Below are positions 33,541 through 45,469 of a stretch of 64,000 nt of DNA, in pieces (position 1 is the stretch's first letter; each line of letters opens with the position of its first letter). The translations under genes were made by a program, and so were the position numbers. The notes under the pieces are model-generated. The model ran no database searches. It saw nothing but the letters and a program-made list of their open reading frames with translations, and was not told the origin of the DNA. This DNA comes from Spinellus fusiger. Lineage: Eukaryota; Mucoromycota; Mucoromycetes; Mucorales; Phycomycetaceae. The stretch lies in contig JALLLS010000051.1 of NCBI GenBank assembly GCA_025094145.1, forward strand, positions 1 through 64,000. Direction: 5' to 3'.

Positions 33541-36074
33541 TTATTATATTATAAAACACAAAACACCCCCAAAAACAACTACAAAATAGAAAGCCACAAA
33601 AACAAAAGTTGTGATATTTCCTTATAGAATGAATTCACAATAAAAACAAGCACTGCTCCCTTACAAAAAGAAAACAAAAAGGAGTGTGGAAGCTACACTA
33701 AAGAATAACAAAAAAATGTCAGAAGTGATGCCAGAATCTTTTTGTGGTAGACAGAAGTTAACTCCTAATAATCTGATACAGGATGCATTATAATTACAGT
33801 ATAGTAAGGTGTTTAGACTAAAAACATATAAACAATAAGTTATAGTTATAGAAGTGAAAAATTATTACACTTCATTCTAGAGTTTTGCCTTTGGATTTTC
33901 TACGACATTATCCCACACATTCAACAGAAACCTGTCATTAACTCACTATTTCTATTGCCAGTATTTATATATATATATATAACAATCATTTAGTAATCTA
34001 GGGTATTCTTAATAGGTGTATGGCTGATAACTGTTTTATTATTATTATCCTTCTACTAATAAAAAAAACTAGTACATAGCATCTTTATATTTTGTATTTT
34101 GAATATCAAGACAAACCTTTCAAATTAATGCATTCAAGTGGTCTGTGCGTTATGGGCCTACTTAACATAGCATGCTCTACCAGCCATTAGATGTAAGAAT
34201 AGCCAGAAAAAAAAGTCATTTACTTAATAAATATCAATAAGAGACTATCTAACATATTACTAAAGTTGAGAAATAAAGTGTGATGATGAACTACTTTAGT
34301 ATTTTTCTTTTTTCTAAAACACAAAGGTAAAAAAGATCCTACTGTTAAACCAATAAACCAAAGTATTCAACACAGTATACTTTTTATACACATAATATAA
34401 TCTATAATAAGAGTTAGATAAGTACATGCAAGTGAGTCATGATATGTCATGTCATTACTATAGAGAATAAGTAAAAGTAGTTAGAATAAACTATCAGGTG
34501 GCATATAAACACACATCAAAAAGTCGTATAATAATACAAGCAGTGACAGAGGTTTTTATAAGCAATGAATGCATTGAGTTGTGGCTGTTAAACCTTAAGG
34601 AATAAGGACCGTGCTTGATTTTGACTTTAAGTCCAGTAGAGGGTTTAGCAACGGTCTTGGTATGTGTACTGGGGTCTTCGGACTATCTAGCCCGAGGACT
34701 GTACTTGATCTTAATCAATCGACCTGAAAGGACTGGTGGTATAGGAAAGAGGGAGGACTGACAGGTATGTATGAAGAAGTTGATGATGCTGCTGTGTGGT
34801 GTTCTGAAGTAGTAAAGTGGTTGTTATTCTCTTTGAGACTTCAGATGTATGGTTTACCTTTTAATTCTTTATTATTTTATCAATACTTTTGGTATCTTAT
34901 TTATTATCTCAGTCTTAGTATCTACCTCTTTCTCTAGCATCTTATTATATTTCTTCATCTATATAGAGCTGGAGACTTTTAATGGTTGTACAGTTTTGAG
35001 AGAGAATCTTAACAATATATTTTATCTTTCTTATTCACCAGAAGCAGTTTTACATATTAATAAAAAGTGGTTGGGTGTATTTATGGTTTTTTGACTGATC
35101 AACTTAGTATGACTTTTACTACTGAACAAATAATCGTAAAAGATACTTCGATATGTTTCATATTATCATCCATATTATCTGATATACGAATGTATTTTTT
35201 TTATCAAATGTGCATCTGATCATGCATTTCTTTATGACTAAATATGTCATCATTGAATAAATAGCTTTGACAGCACTAGAACTCGCCACATTTTCTTGTG
35301 ATTTCAACTCAATTGTAGGGAGTTGACTCTTATGGGATTTGCTCGTACCATTATTATTTTATAGACTGTTTATATGCAGATTAATAATAAGAGTAATAGT
35401 AACAAAGGAATGATGGGGCTATTGTCTCAAAGAGTCGCTGTCTAAAACCAGCATATTTAGCCAATGTTACTAAATTTTAGTATTGACTAGAATACATTGA
35501 TACTTTTAAAATATCTTTATTGTTATTGAATAGCTTAATCAGCTACTTACTCTCTTGTACATACATACATGGATAAATAAAAGGCATACACCTCAGACGA
35601 TTTGATTTTTCTGCAAAGAGGGTAGATTCAGTTAGCTGGTGTGCTGATGATCTAGTATAGAAATGTAGATTACATACACAATGGTCCATAGTAAAAGTGA
35701 TGATTGGTTACTAAGTTACACTGATGCATAGAGAATAGTACCAGAGTTTCAGGGTTTTTTTCTTCTTCGTTTATTGATTTAAATTTTACCAAAGCAATTT
35801 AATACATTTATGGTGATAACGATATTTTTATTTTTATTTTTTTATTTTTTTATTTTTTTATTTTTTTTTATTTTTTGATTACTAAGTTGAGAAATGGATA
35901 TTTTTATTTATTCAAGGTCGAATAAATTCTTAAGAATTGTAGGATACTGTCGGAAACAAAATAGGAATAAATGTGCTTTATCTTTTTTTTTTCAAAGCTC
36001 AGAGCGATTTTTCAAAGTATATGTTTATATTATCTTAAGATATAATCTAAATCTCAAACATAGATTGGATATTG
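33541..36074. other. AT-rich region with an unexplained less AT-rich block
   Basis: Mostly AT-rich and without genes. The part at about 34560-34830 is richer in G and C, with imperfect inverted words (GTCTTCGGAC ... CCGAGGAC) and repeated CTTGAT/GACT words. It may be an LTR or SINE piece, but I could not prove ends. A (TATTTTT)n run lies at about 35827-35875. Confidence 0.4.
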
Positions 36075-36076
36075 TA

Positions 36077-37085
36077 CAATCACACACAATTGAATTTAAT
36101 GCTTGCCTAAATGTTAAGTAAATACTCTTTTTTGCATAAATCTCTTTTATTTTCTTCTAAATATTATTAAACCAACACAATATATCAGATAGATAGTCAA
36201 AAACTCACATTCATAGAGAATAAGATAGGGTAAAAGTTAGAAGATGATGGGACATATATTACCTGTTGAAGGCTGGATTAAAATTGTCTGTCATTGTGAG
36301 TGTAGTTGAGATAAAAAAGTCTACATATCAAAATAGTATTAGGAATACCAAAGGACATAGATCACCATTAAGTTTAAAGAGTCATAGAAGAAGAAAAAAG
36401 TCAGTGAGAGGGATCTCAGACACTTATTAGAAAGAGTTCATTTACCCCATATAATCAGTTGAAATTGTAAATGTTTAAGTTTGAGGTGGATGTATGTAGA
36501 AACACCATTATCAGCTACTGCAATCAGTTAGGGTTTGGATCTTTTTATGTAGATCACACTCTGGCCTTGACTGAAAAACACAAGTAGAAACGGTTTCGTT
36601 GGACAAATGTGATAGCTGTCCTACTGGGGTTTATGCTAGATGGTGAAAAGAGACACATCAGATTCGAGGCTTTGGGTGCTAGCCCGCACAAAGTCCTGAC
36701 TTGAACCCAATTGAACACGTCTGGTGGGCCTTTGAAAGACGAATTGAAGAAAGAAGGGTATGTATTACCAAATGTTGAAAGTGTGAATACTCTACTTGCA
36801 GAGAAGTGGGTGAGAGAGTTGGTATTGAACTTGCATAGCAATAAATTCAAAGTATGACAGACAGATAGATGCCAGACAGTCATTGATGCCAAAGGAGGCC
36901 ATACAAAAAATTAACTATATTATTATTATTATTATTCTCAATCATTAAGGATTTTAAGCCTTGGTATGCCTAAGTTTGAATGTATTTGATCAAATGTGAA
37001 GTGTCTTATTTAATGTTGAACATATCCTAAATATTTCATCCTGACATTTATTTTCAAAAGTATTCAATTCAGTTGTGTGTGATTG
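36077..37085 (+). mobile_element. Tc1-like relic #6, internally deleted (1009 bp)
   Basis: Ends CAATCACACACAATTGAATT and the reverse complement of AATTCAGTTGTGTGTGATTG, TA at both flanks (36075-36076, 37086-37087). On the plus strand near 36690-36910 the C-terminal transposase block is recognisable: C*PAQSPDLNPIEHVWWAFE, then LLAEKWVRELV and VIDAKGGHTKN. The N-terminal half is missing. The end sequence resembles that of element #3, so the two belong to one subfamily. Confidence 0.8.
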
Positions 37086-37087
37086 TA

Positions 37088-39898
37088 TACGCTGAGCATA
37101 CAGCTGAGATTTATTTAGTCTCCAGAGTCAAAGATAAGCCATGATTTGCTAAAGATATTCTCTAAAAAGCCGCCCAATCTAAATAATAATAATAATAATA
37201 ATAAACAGTAACAACAGAGATGTCTATAAACTCAAAGACATTGTATCTAGAGCATAAATAACTATCATATTAAACTTGTAAACTTATAAATACATATGCA
37301 TTTACAGTAAAGATAGACACTAGTCTAATGAGACTTCAACAGTTGTGCTTTGGAATCGTGTGCTACTTGGAATACAATGGCAGAGTAGACTGGTTTCTCA
37401 CTCTTCCTCTCCACATGAAAGATAAAATAAAAGTTTTTTTGTTTATATCATTTTACGTAATTTTCAACAGCCTTGTAGGGTTTTGGAACTCTTCTTTTTG
37501 AGTCTTTTTGAGTTACTATTTATTGTTAACCTAAAAGTTTATTTAATTCTATATCTCAACTTTTTGTCATAACTAAGCAATCTCCACCTTGGAGACTGTT
37601 ACATCTGTCCCCTTTCTTGGAACTGAATTGGATAAAGGTCATGTTGCGTTGTGAAGAAACTTAAAATATTAGTTTTGTGTTTGAGTTGATATAGGCCAAC
37701 AAAAGTCTCTGTTGTGTGTCCTAGTGATATTATTAATAGCAAAACAGTCAGTGTTGTATTGTTTATGTACAAATATATCAAGAGTGTGTTGTCATTCCTA
37801 CTCCAAAATTACCGTATTCAATCTACAATGAAACATTTCCATTTTGGTGACTTTCAATAGCCTCTGTATCCAAAGACTCAAAAAGTAAAATAATAATAAT
37901 AATAAAATGCAAATTTATCTCCAAATCAACAAACAGAATAAATAATCAAGGTTTTGCTTTAATAATTGATATTTCAATAAAATAAAGCTAAACTGTATCT
38001 CTTATAAAGTGTCCCCAACAAGAGTAAATAAATAGTGTATACCACAGTCTGTGCACGATCGATAATAAGAATGTCAACAAAGTCTTTCTGTGATACACTA
38101 AATGTCTTTAGAAAATTGAATGTCAAATGAGGCTATTTGTCCATAACATCATCCTATTTCCTATCACAAGCTACGAAAAATAAACAAACAAACAAACAAC
38201 AATGGTTTTTATGCTTAGAGAAGTGTCTCTTTTTGAGGAATAGGGCAATGTATTAACTTACTGAAAAATGTTGATTGCAGATATAAGCAAATAAGGGTCA
38301 TTAGAATATAACAAACTTCAGATTGATGATGGAGAATCAACGGATGATGAATAAAGAGTAAATAGAGTAAAGCAAAATGTCAACAAAGAGACATAGGTAA
38401 GGAGCTCTACTTTGGCTAAATCAAAGCTAAACATAGTCTCAGATGATAAACAAACACCTTCAGGGTAGTAGAGACTAATAACATCTCAAATAAAAGGTCA
38501 TCCTCTTCTGTTCTAATGACCTACTAACCCAGTGTGATCTTTATTTTCTTCACGAGTCGTTTGATTTTTCATCTATATTATATACCATTTGTTACTTATG
38601 ACATTGTCAGCACCTTTTTTCTTTTTTTCTTTTTTTAGATGTTAAATTTTAGATTTTAGATTTTAGATTTTAGATTTTAGATTGACTGGACCCCTAAATA
38701 TTAAGTCACCACCCTTTCATGTAGTCCTATCTACATTCTAAAGAGTGCTTTCGTGGAGAGAATGTGTAATGTTAAAAAAGTAGGGTTTTCATTTTCTGTC
38801 GTACACAGACTTGCTGGTACAAGACCCATCTGATACAGTCTTAAATGCTGAGCTCATTCACTATGAATAAGAACACCCTCTTGGACAATCCCTAGGATAA
38901 GAGCAGTCCTTTCTATTCTTTGGTAGAGCCTAACACTTTCTGCCAAGATAAGATATTATTTGCTTCTGATGACTTTCCATGGGTGTCTGTCTATACTAAT
39001 GACTCTATCATTCTATTTTAAAATAATACTCTATTCTACAGCCAACATAAAGAAATGCAATGTTGACTCCTGTTTTTGTATCTGTTTATTTTCTAATTTC
39101 TACACAAGTGAGGATAGGAGACTATTGACACAGATCTATACCTTGGCACCTTACATTTACATACTCATTTACATACTCATCTACAGATGCATGGATACAC
39201 AGATGCATAGATAGGTAGCTTACTTATCGACCTGCCTATAAATGCATATGTCTATCATAGTCACCTACAGCTCTTACGTTGTCGTTGTAATGAATGTTAA
39301 AAGGCATATCAGGACAGCTCATTTGTGTTTCAAATACATGAAAACACTTTACTATTCTCCATCTAGAATTATTCCTATTTGTAATGTACTTATCAGTCTA
39401 TCCGCTCTAGGACAAACGATACCTTCCTAAATGAGTGGGTTGCTATGGACACGAGAAACCCATTCAAGACATAAACAAAAGCCTATCACTTAATACCACA
39501 AAACGTCAAGAAGATTGACAGAACCGAGCGGAGGACATGTGTCACTGTGTTTATTCTCTAGCCATAAGATATGACTTATTTCCTTCTGTGCTGTGTTTCA
39601 TTTTCACAAGCAAAATAGTTACTGGCTTAGTCAAATTTTGTAACAAACGCTGCTTATATTCTTACCTGCATTTTGTTTCATTCTGTTTCATTCCTGTGTT
39701 TCGTCTTTAAAATTAGAAAGTGGAGGGTGTCTTTATCATAGCAAATAAAGACATTCCCACTGATGTTATTTGATTTTCTACTCTTAGTGTCTGTGGTTCT
39801 TTTGTTATAAATATCCCACCCACTCCACTCTGCCTGGGTAAATATCAGTGCAGTTTCCACTTGTCACTTCCCCACTTGTCACTTTCTCTTACTCTACT
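37088..39898. other. AT-rich region, right border of the transposon interval
   Basis: Contains AAT runs at 37185-37205, AAACAAAC runs near 38190 and a (TTAGATT)n array at 38645-38685. Small open frames (38960-39214, 39242-39430) show no motif. The right end must hold the promoter of the next gene. Confidence 0.5.
38638..38686. repeat. TTTTAGA heptamer array
   Basis: Six tandem copies of the heptamer TTTTAGA, preceded by a TTTTTCTTT run. Close in form to, but not the same as, TTAGGG-type telomere units; internal position and AT-richness argue against a telomere origin. Confidence 0.8.
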
Positions 39899-41566
39899 AT
39901 GAGCCCCACTGATCCTCCTTGTCCACAGCAGCCACCTGATCTCATATTAAAACGCATCAAACGTGGTAGACAATGTCCCACTGTATCCATGCGTAGACAA
40001 CACCACACTCTGTCTGTAGACACTTCACCCGAGTGCCTTTCGAAACATTCATCTCAGCCCATCAAAATAACTCCAGCAGACCATGAAGTATGTCATTATG
40101 ATCGGCCCCCACCACTGAGTTTCTATCAGTCCATCAGCACACTCATAGAACATGGAATGGCTCAATGGCTTCCTGGGGCAAAAGAGTCCAGAGTAGCAGG
40201 AAACACTGTCCACTCTTCTACCAAGACCACCCCAGCACCGGCCAGTGGTTCCGTTGCTACTGACCATGTGTATCGCCATATCAACCAAATGCACACATTC
40301 GAACGCCGTACAGAAGGGTACAAGACACAGCTGGCGATCCTCAAGACTCACTCTCACGTGAAAAAGGAATCAGAAGAGTCTTTAAAAACTACGACTTTTA
40401 CTTGTTCCACATCCACGCTGTCCAAAATGTCTCCCTTGTTCAGCGACACCGAGCGGCGATGGTCACTTGCGACAAGCCACAGCCACCCCTCCAACCCAAC
40501 CCAAGACGACCTTTCCTCTACTACACCGCCGCCTTCCTCGTTCTCCTTTGATGCAGTGACAGCAGACTATGCAGCAGAGAGACGCTACCAACGACGGAAG
40601 CGAGTCAGACACAGCCGACAGCGTTATCAGGCCTATCTTGCGTCGTATGGCCACAGTTCCCCTACGCCACACGACACCGACGCTCCGTGCTTATTATGCC
40701 ACTGCACAGGAGAATCTTATCACAACCCGATACTTTCGCAGGAGATCTACTCGAGTTGTCTTTCATCCACCTGCTCCTCCTTCCAACCTATGTGTCCATT
40801 GGCAGGTCCAGTCACACAGGACAGTGTATGGAGGCACCTGGGAGATAAGAGAGATAAGAGAGACCAGAGAGACCAGAGTGAGGAAGAAGAGGAAGAAGAG
40901 AAAGAAGAGAAAGAAGAGGATACGAAAGAGATGTCTCCACGGCCAAGACTGTTTCCTCCTGTTAAACCCACCCTCTCTCAGCTCACCCACACACTACCTA
41001 CAGATCCCCAGCCACTGCCCCTCAGCCCTACAGACAGTGTTCTTGGGAAATGGCTGTCTGAACAGTATCACCCTTCAGTCAATTCAGTCAACACTCCTCC
41101 ACCCACACCCATGCCTTGGCTTCAACCTCAGGGCAATACACCACAGCCACAACCACAAAATAACAGACGACAAAGCAGGTCTTTGCCTAGCCATGATATA
41201 ATAAAGAGGGATACATTCAATACAACACTCCACCTTATAGACCAGCACAGCCACTATGATACAGTGCTATTGAATGATCTTGTCGCTATTCTCACACCCA
41301 TACCCACACCCACACCCATTTCCACCACCCGCACCCGTACTTGTACTCATTTCCTTCCTCCACGCCCACATACACACCTACATACACACCCACATTGGCT
41401 ATCTTTGTTTCTATCTCTGCCATTGCTCCTTTCCTCCTCCCTCTGTCGTCACCTACTGTCTCGAGTGACTTCTATAGCCTATGTAGGTTGGCAGTGGTGT
41501 CTCTTTCTCACTATCCTTGGCCTTACTTTGCTCATGAGTATTCTCAATGGCCCTGACCTTGTATAA
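39899..41566 (+). CDS. Hypothetical protein with C-terminal hydrophobic anchor
   Basis: Single open frame of 555 codons from the ATG at 39899; the frame upstream begins only with GTG. The protein is Pro/Ser/Thr/His-rich and mostly disordered. It has basic patches near residue 20 (LKRIKRGRQCP) and 215-235 (AAERRYQRRKRVRHSRQ), an acidic Glu-Lys run (about residue 320-345, from a GAAGAAGAG repeat), and two C-terminal hydrophobic stretches from LSLFLSLPLLLSSSLC to WCLFLTILGLTLLMSI, close to the C-terminus, which suggests tail anchoring. No family is recognised; membrane location is an inference. Confidence 0.65.
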   Translation: MSPTDPPCPQQPPDLILKRIKRGRQCPTVSMRRQHHTLSVDTSPECLSKHSSQPIKITPADHEVCHYDRPPPLSFYQSISTLIEHGMAQWLPGAKESRVAGNTVHSSTKTTPAPASGSVATDHVYRHINQMHTFERRTEGYKTQLAILKTHSHVKKESEESLKTTTFTCSTSTLSKMSPLFSDTERRWSLATSHSHPSNPTQDDLSSTTPPPSSFSFDAVTADYAAERRYQRRKRVRHSRQRYQAYLASYGHSSPTPHDTDAPCLLCHCTGESYHNPILSQEIYSSCLSSTCSSFQPMCPLAGPVTQDSVWRHLGDKRDKRDQRDQSEEEEEEEKEEKEEDTKEMSPRPRLFPPVKPTLSQLTHTLPTDPQPLPLSPTDSVLGKWLSEQYHPSVNSVNTPPPTPMPWLQPQGNTPQPQPQNNRRQSRSLPSHDIIKRDTFNTTLHLIDQHSHYDTVLLNDLVAILTPIPTPTPISTTRTRTCTHFLPPRPHTHLHTHPHWLSLFLSLPLLLSSSLCRHLLSRVTSIAYVGWQWCLFLTILGLTLLMSILNGPDLV

Positions 41567-41910
41567 AATATAAAATATAACATATAAAATAAACTATCTA
41601 TACATATAATATAAAACAGACACTAGAGTACTAATAATGTATTATCTTGTTTTAATGTAAATAATAATAATAAAATCCAAATCCACACCATAAAATCCCT
41701 CTTATAAAAGAGAAAGAAAAGAGAGAGAGAGAGAGAGAAAAGAGAAAGAGAGAGAGAAAAAAAAACACTTGCCTTGTGAACCATGGACAGAAAAAGACAA
41801 ACAAGACCTAGAGAGACCGGACCTTCAATCTCCTCGGAGGATATCATTCTGTAGGGATTCATGCATGTTTTCCCTTCTCTCTCTCACATCGTCCTTGAAC
41901 TTAACGTCCA
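41567..41910. promoter_or_regulatory. Intergenic/promoter and 5' leader of RPL3
   Basis: AT-rich start, then a GAGAGA run at 41720-41758. The last ~150 bp are pyrimidine-rich (ttcccttctctctctcacatcgtcc), as is common in leaders of ribosomal-protein genes. No defined element can be named. Confidence 0.45.
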
Positions 41911-43232
41911 ATGGTAAACACCCCTTCCTCCATCCATGCATCCATCCATGCATCCACCCATGCATCCACCCATGCATCTATTGCGTTGGCACACTAGTAC
42001 GCTATTACATCAATACACTGCGCTACTGCACACTCGTTCATCCACCGTCGCTAACGTCTTTTCTTTACCAGTCGCACAGAAAATTTGAGGCTCCCCGTCA
42101 CGGTCACTTGGGTTTCTCCCCTCGCAAGAGAACCAGATCTCACCGCGGCAGAGTCAAGGCCTACCCCAAGGATGACCCCAAGCAGCCCGTCCACCTGACT
42201 GCCTTTATGGGCTACAAGGCCGGCATGACCCACATTGTCCGTGATCTCGAGCGTCCTGGTTCCAAGATGCACAAGAAAGAAATTGTTGAGGCTGTGACTG
42301 TCATTGAAGCCCCTCCCATGGTCATTGTGGGTGTTGTGGGTTACGTTGAGACTCCCCGTGGTCTCCGCTCCTTGACCACTGTCTGGGCCGAGCACTTGTC
42401 TGAGGAGGCCAAGCGTCGCTTCTACAAGAACTGGTACCGCTCCAAGAAGAAGGCTTTCACCAAGTACGCCAAAAAGTACGCAGAGGGAGCCAAGGATGTG
42501 ACCCGTGAGCTCGAGCGTATCAAAAAGTACTGCTCCGTTGTCCGTGTCATTGCCCACACCCAGGTCGGCAAGGCCAGACTCGGCCAGAAGAAGGCCCACA
42601 TTATGGAAGTCCAGTTGAATGGTGGCAATGTCTCCCAAAAGGTGGACTGGGCCCGTGAACACTTTGAGAAGGAAGTCACTGTTGGCTCCATCTTTGAGCA
42701 GGACGAGATGATTGATGTGATCGGCACCACCAAGGGTCACGGTTTCGAGGGTGTCACCCACCGTTGGGGTACCAAGAAGCTTCCTCGCAAGACTCACCGT
42801 GGTCTCCGCAAGGTCGCCTGTATTGGTGCATGGCATCCTTCCAGAGTCATGTACTCTGTTCCCCGTGCTGGTCAGCGTGGTTACCACCGTCGTACTGAGA
42901 TGAACAAGAAGATCTACCGCATTGCTCACGGTGCTGACAAGACTTCCGGTTCCACTGAATACGATGTCACTGAGAAGGTCATCACCCCCATGGGTGGCTT
43001 CCCTCACTACGGTGAAGTCAACGAAGACTTTGTTGTGCTCAAGGGATGTGTCTCTGGTGCCAAGAAGAGAGTGTTGACTCTCCGCAAGTCTTTGACTGTC
43101 CACACCAAGCGATCTGCCTTGGAAAAGGTCACTCTCAAGTTCATCGATACTTCTTCCAAGTTCGGTCACGGTCGTTTCCAGACTCCCGCCGAGAAGGCCC
43201 AGTTCTTGGGTCCCCTCAAGAAGAACCTTTAA
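41911..43232 (+). CDS. RPL3: 60S ribosomal protein L3 (uL3), 2 exons
   Basis: The first coding exon is just the ATG at 41911-41913, followed by an intron (GT at 41914, AG at 42070-42071). Exon 2 is 42072-43232. The product is 387 residues, the same length as yeast L3, beginning [16 protein letters not shown]. Family hallmarks: [37 protein letters not shown] and the [13 protein letters not shown] [12 protein letters not shown] around the conserved His near the peptidyl-transferase centre. Codons are strongly C-ending (AAG, GCC, ACC), unlike neighbours, as expected for a highly expressed gene. The intron carries a CATCCATG repeat (41930-41980). The 5' extension of the open frame to 41769 is intron and leader, not protein. 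Confidence 0.95.
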
Positions 43233-44251
43233 GTGTTTATTCCTTTTCTCCTTTCTCCTTTTCATTAAAACAAAAACAAAAACAAGAGCATGCGTCTATT
43301 CAAACAAAAAGATGGTGTTGTTTCTTATTCGTGCAAGACTGTGGATTTACAGTGTAAGATTAGATATAGAATAGCATGGCGAATAGGGCTCTGTTTTATA
43401 TATATATATATATAAATATATATATAAAAGATACTGTAAAGGGGAGTCTCTATTGATCCAAGAGAGTAGTTGTGGGGACATCTTCATCTTTAATGGATTT
43501 TACACCTTATGGGAGGGAAGTAGGTTATAGCTTTGAGTTCTCCTTCTTTCTTCTTCTGGATAGCATCCATGGACATGCCGTCCTTGAACCGTGTCTGTGG
43601 TCTGTAGTCTGTGGTAGAAACACATACGAATTGGACAAGAACAGATCCCTAGAGAACCCCCCGCCCCCGCCTCCTTCTACTTTCCCTTTTCTTCTTCTTT
43701 ATCCCATCCAATTCAATGCAGACCACCACTACAGGGGAATGGTTGCATAGATACAGTCCATTCCAACCTGTCTTTAGTCAACAAGGCCCAGTCCTACATT
43801 GTCATTCTATTCTGCAGTCTCTTTTCTTTCCTTACGACACACACCATTCCCTCCACAGCCTACAGTCTACAGCAAAGCCTATTTAGATACTGTGGATTTT
43901 CTCCATGAAAAAAGAAAAAACAGACACAAGCTCACCTTTTACTTTACAGCAGATCAGCACATTGCTTACCGAGAATGAGTACGAGAAAGTCTTCCCACTG
44001 TACAAGACACGTCTCTAGATGTGTGCAATGAAACAAATGCCTCCCCTTCCTACCACTACTCCCACTCTTCTTCGGAGTCTTTCTCTTTTTCCTACTCTAG
44101 TCCAAGAAGAAAGAAAAAGAAAAGAGAAAGGAAAACACCTGTCTTTCTTACTGGTGGAATGGGGAATCAAAAGAGAGAGAGAGAGAGAATCAATGGAAAA
44201 CAAAGGCGTCTATTAGGTAGAATAGTATAAAAAAAGGCTTGGGCAGAATGT
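43233..44251. other. Intergenic between convergent genes
   Basis: Holds the 3' ends of RPL3 and of the Nem1-like gene, a TATATA run near 43400, and scattered pyrimidine tracts. No gene recognised. Confidence 0.5.
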
Positions 44252-45469
44252 CTATTCCTCTTGAAGGATGTTTCTTAGCCTCAGGATGCTTCTAACATCA
44301 GCAGTGAACCTCAGTGCATCGAGTAGAGGCAGTAGATCCAACAGACACTCATCATTGGGATTGGCCACCCATCCTGGTAGTGGAATACCATTCTCTGTAG
44401 TTATAAAGTCACTCTTTCCGTTCTTACTTTCTCCATGGCAACGAAGAATAAAGAAAAAGAAAAAGGGTATCTTGTATTTGTTTACCTTGAAATAGTCCAA
44501 ACGCAGCTGGACTATTATCCACCAAACATACTTTGGCTAAATCCGGTTCTGCCAAAGAAATGTCTTTGAGAAACTGGCCATCCTGCATCACGCATGCCTA
44601 AGGTATATAGATATATACAAACACACATACACACATACACACATGGACATGGAAATGTCAGTTGAGTTGCAGTCATGGTCAATAGGAATAAAGTATATGG
44701 ACCTGTCTAAAGTAGCGTTGGGAAATGATATTCTGATTCTGGTCCAGCCAGTCAATCACAGGATTGGCATAGTCTGCCATGGAAGCAGTGTAAATCACGA
44801 CCTTGTACCATTGACTGATCTAAGAGAGCAAAGAGAGCAAAGAGAGAGAAAAGAGAGAGAGAGAGAGAGCAAAGAGCTGTATGGGTAAGGGCATTCCACA
44901 ACCAAGAAGGAGCTGTGTGTAGAACTCACTGTCTTTAGGAAAAAGTCAACATGAGGACGCTTGTAGACTTCATAAAGAAGACTCTGGCGATCACTTTGCA
45001 CCTCGATTGTCTTGTGTTTTACAGAGGCACTGACAGTGTTCTTTGACTCTTGAGAACCCAGTCGCACTGAGTGGACCAGTGTCTCATCCAGGTCAAGAAT
45101 CAGTGTCTTGCCCTTGTAGTACTGAAGCGCAGTTCGACGGACAGTGGCAGTGGGAGAAGGAGTGTGAGGAGCATGGAATACATTGCAGATAAACCCATAG
45201 ATCAGTGCCAGATAACGAAACAGAGGAGACAGGAAGATATTCTCTCTTTGTCCAAGTCGTACTGTGCTGGTGGCTGTTGTTGTTGTAGTGGTGGTGGTGG
45301 TGGTGGCGTTGGTGGATGACTGGAGGACAATCATGAGTATATAATAATAATATAATAATAATAATAATATAGCCAACTGTTTCACCCGGGAGAATGGGGT
45401 GTTAGGGACCAACAAAGCCGTCACTTGACTTATGCGCGGGGATATGAATAGCAGAGTGAATGGGATCAC
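44252..45469 (-). CDS. Nem1/Dullard-type (FCP1-like HAD) protein phosphatase, 4 exons
   Basis: Minus-strand exons 44930-45469, 44703-44819, 44486-44597 and 44252-44394, phases agree, 303 residues. A hydrophobic segment near residues 35-50 ([12 protein letters not shown]) and another near 85-100 suggest membrane anchoring, then the HAD/FCP1-like (NIF) domain: catalytic [13 protein letters not shown] (DxDxT), [46 protein letters not shown], and C-terminal GIPLPGW followed by [11 protein letters not shown] and DVRSILRLR. In yeast, Nem1-Spo7 dephosphorylates the lipin Pah1 at the nuclear/ER membrane and controls lipid synthesis and nuclear shape. This gene has the layout of Nem1/CTDNEP1 but is shorter at the N-terminus. 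A Thr-rich repeat lies between the two hydrophobic parts. Confidence 0.88.

Noticed and set aside
38638..38686. Internal telomere-like repeat
   Set aside because: The unit TTTTAGA is not a known telomere unit and the array is short; ordinary microsatellite.
40569..41201. 210-codon overlapping plus-strand frame within the 39899-41566 gene
   Set aside because: Lies wholly inside the longer frame, is Arg/Thr/His-rich from the same low-complexity DNA, and has no motif.
42051..43265. 404-codon open frame antisense to RPL3
   Set aside because: Shadow of the strong codon bias of RPL3; the sense strand encodes a full-length, highly conserved L3.
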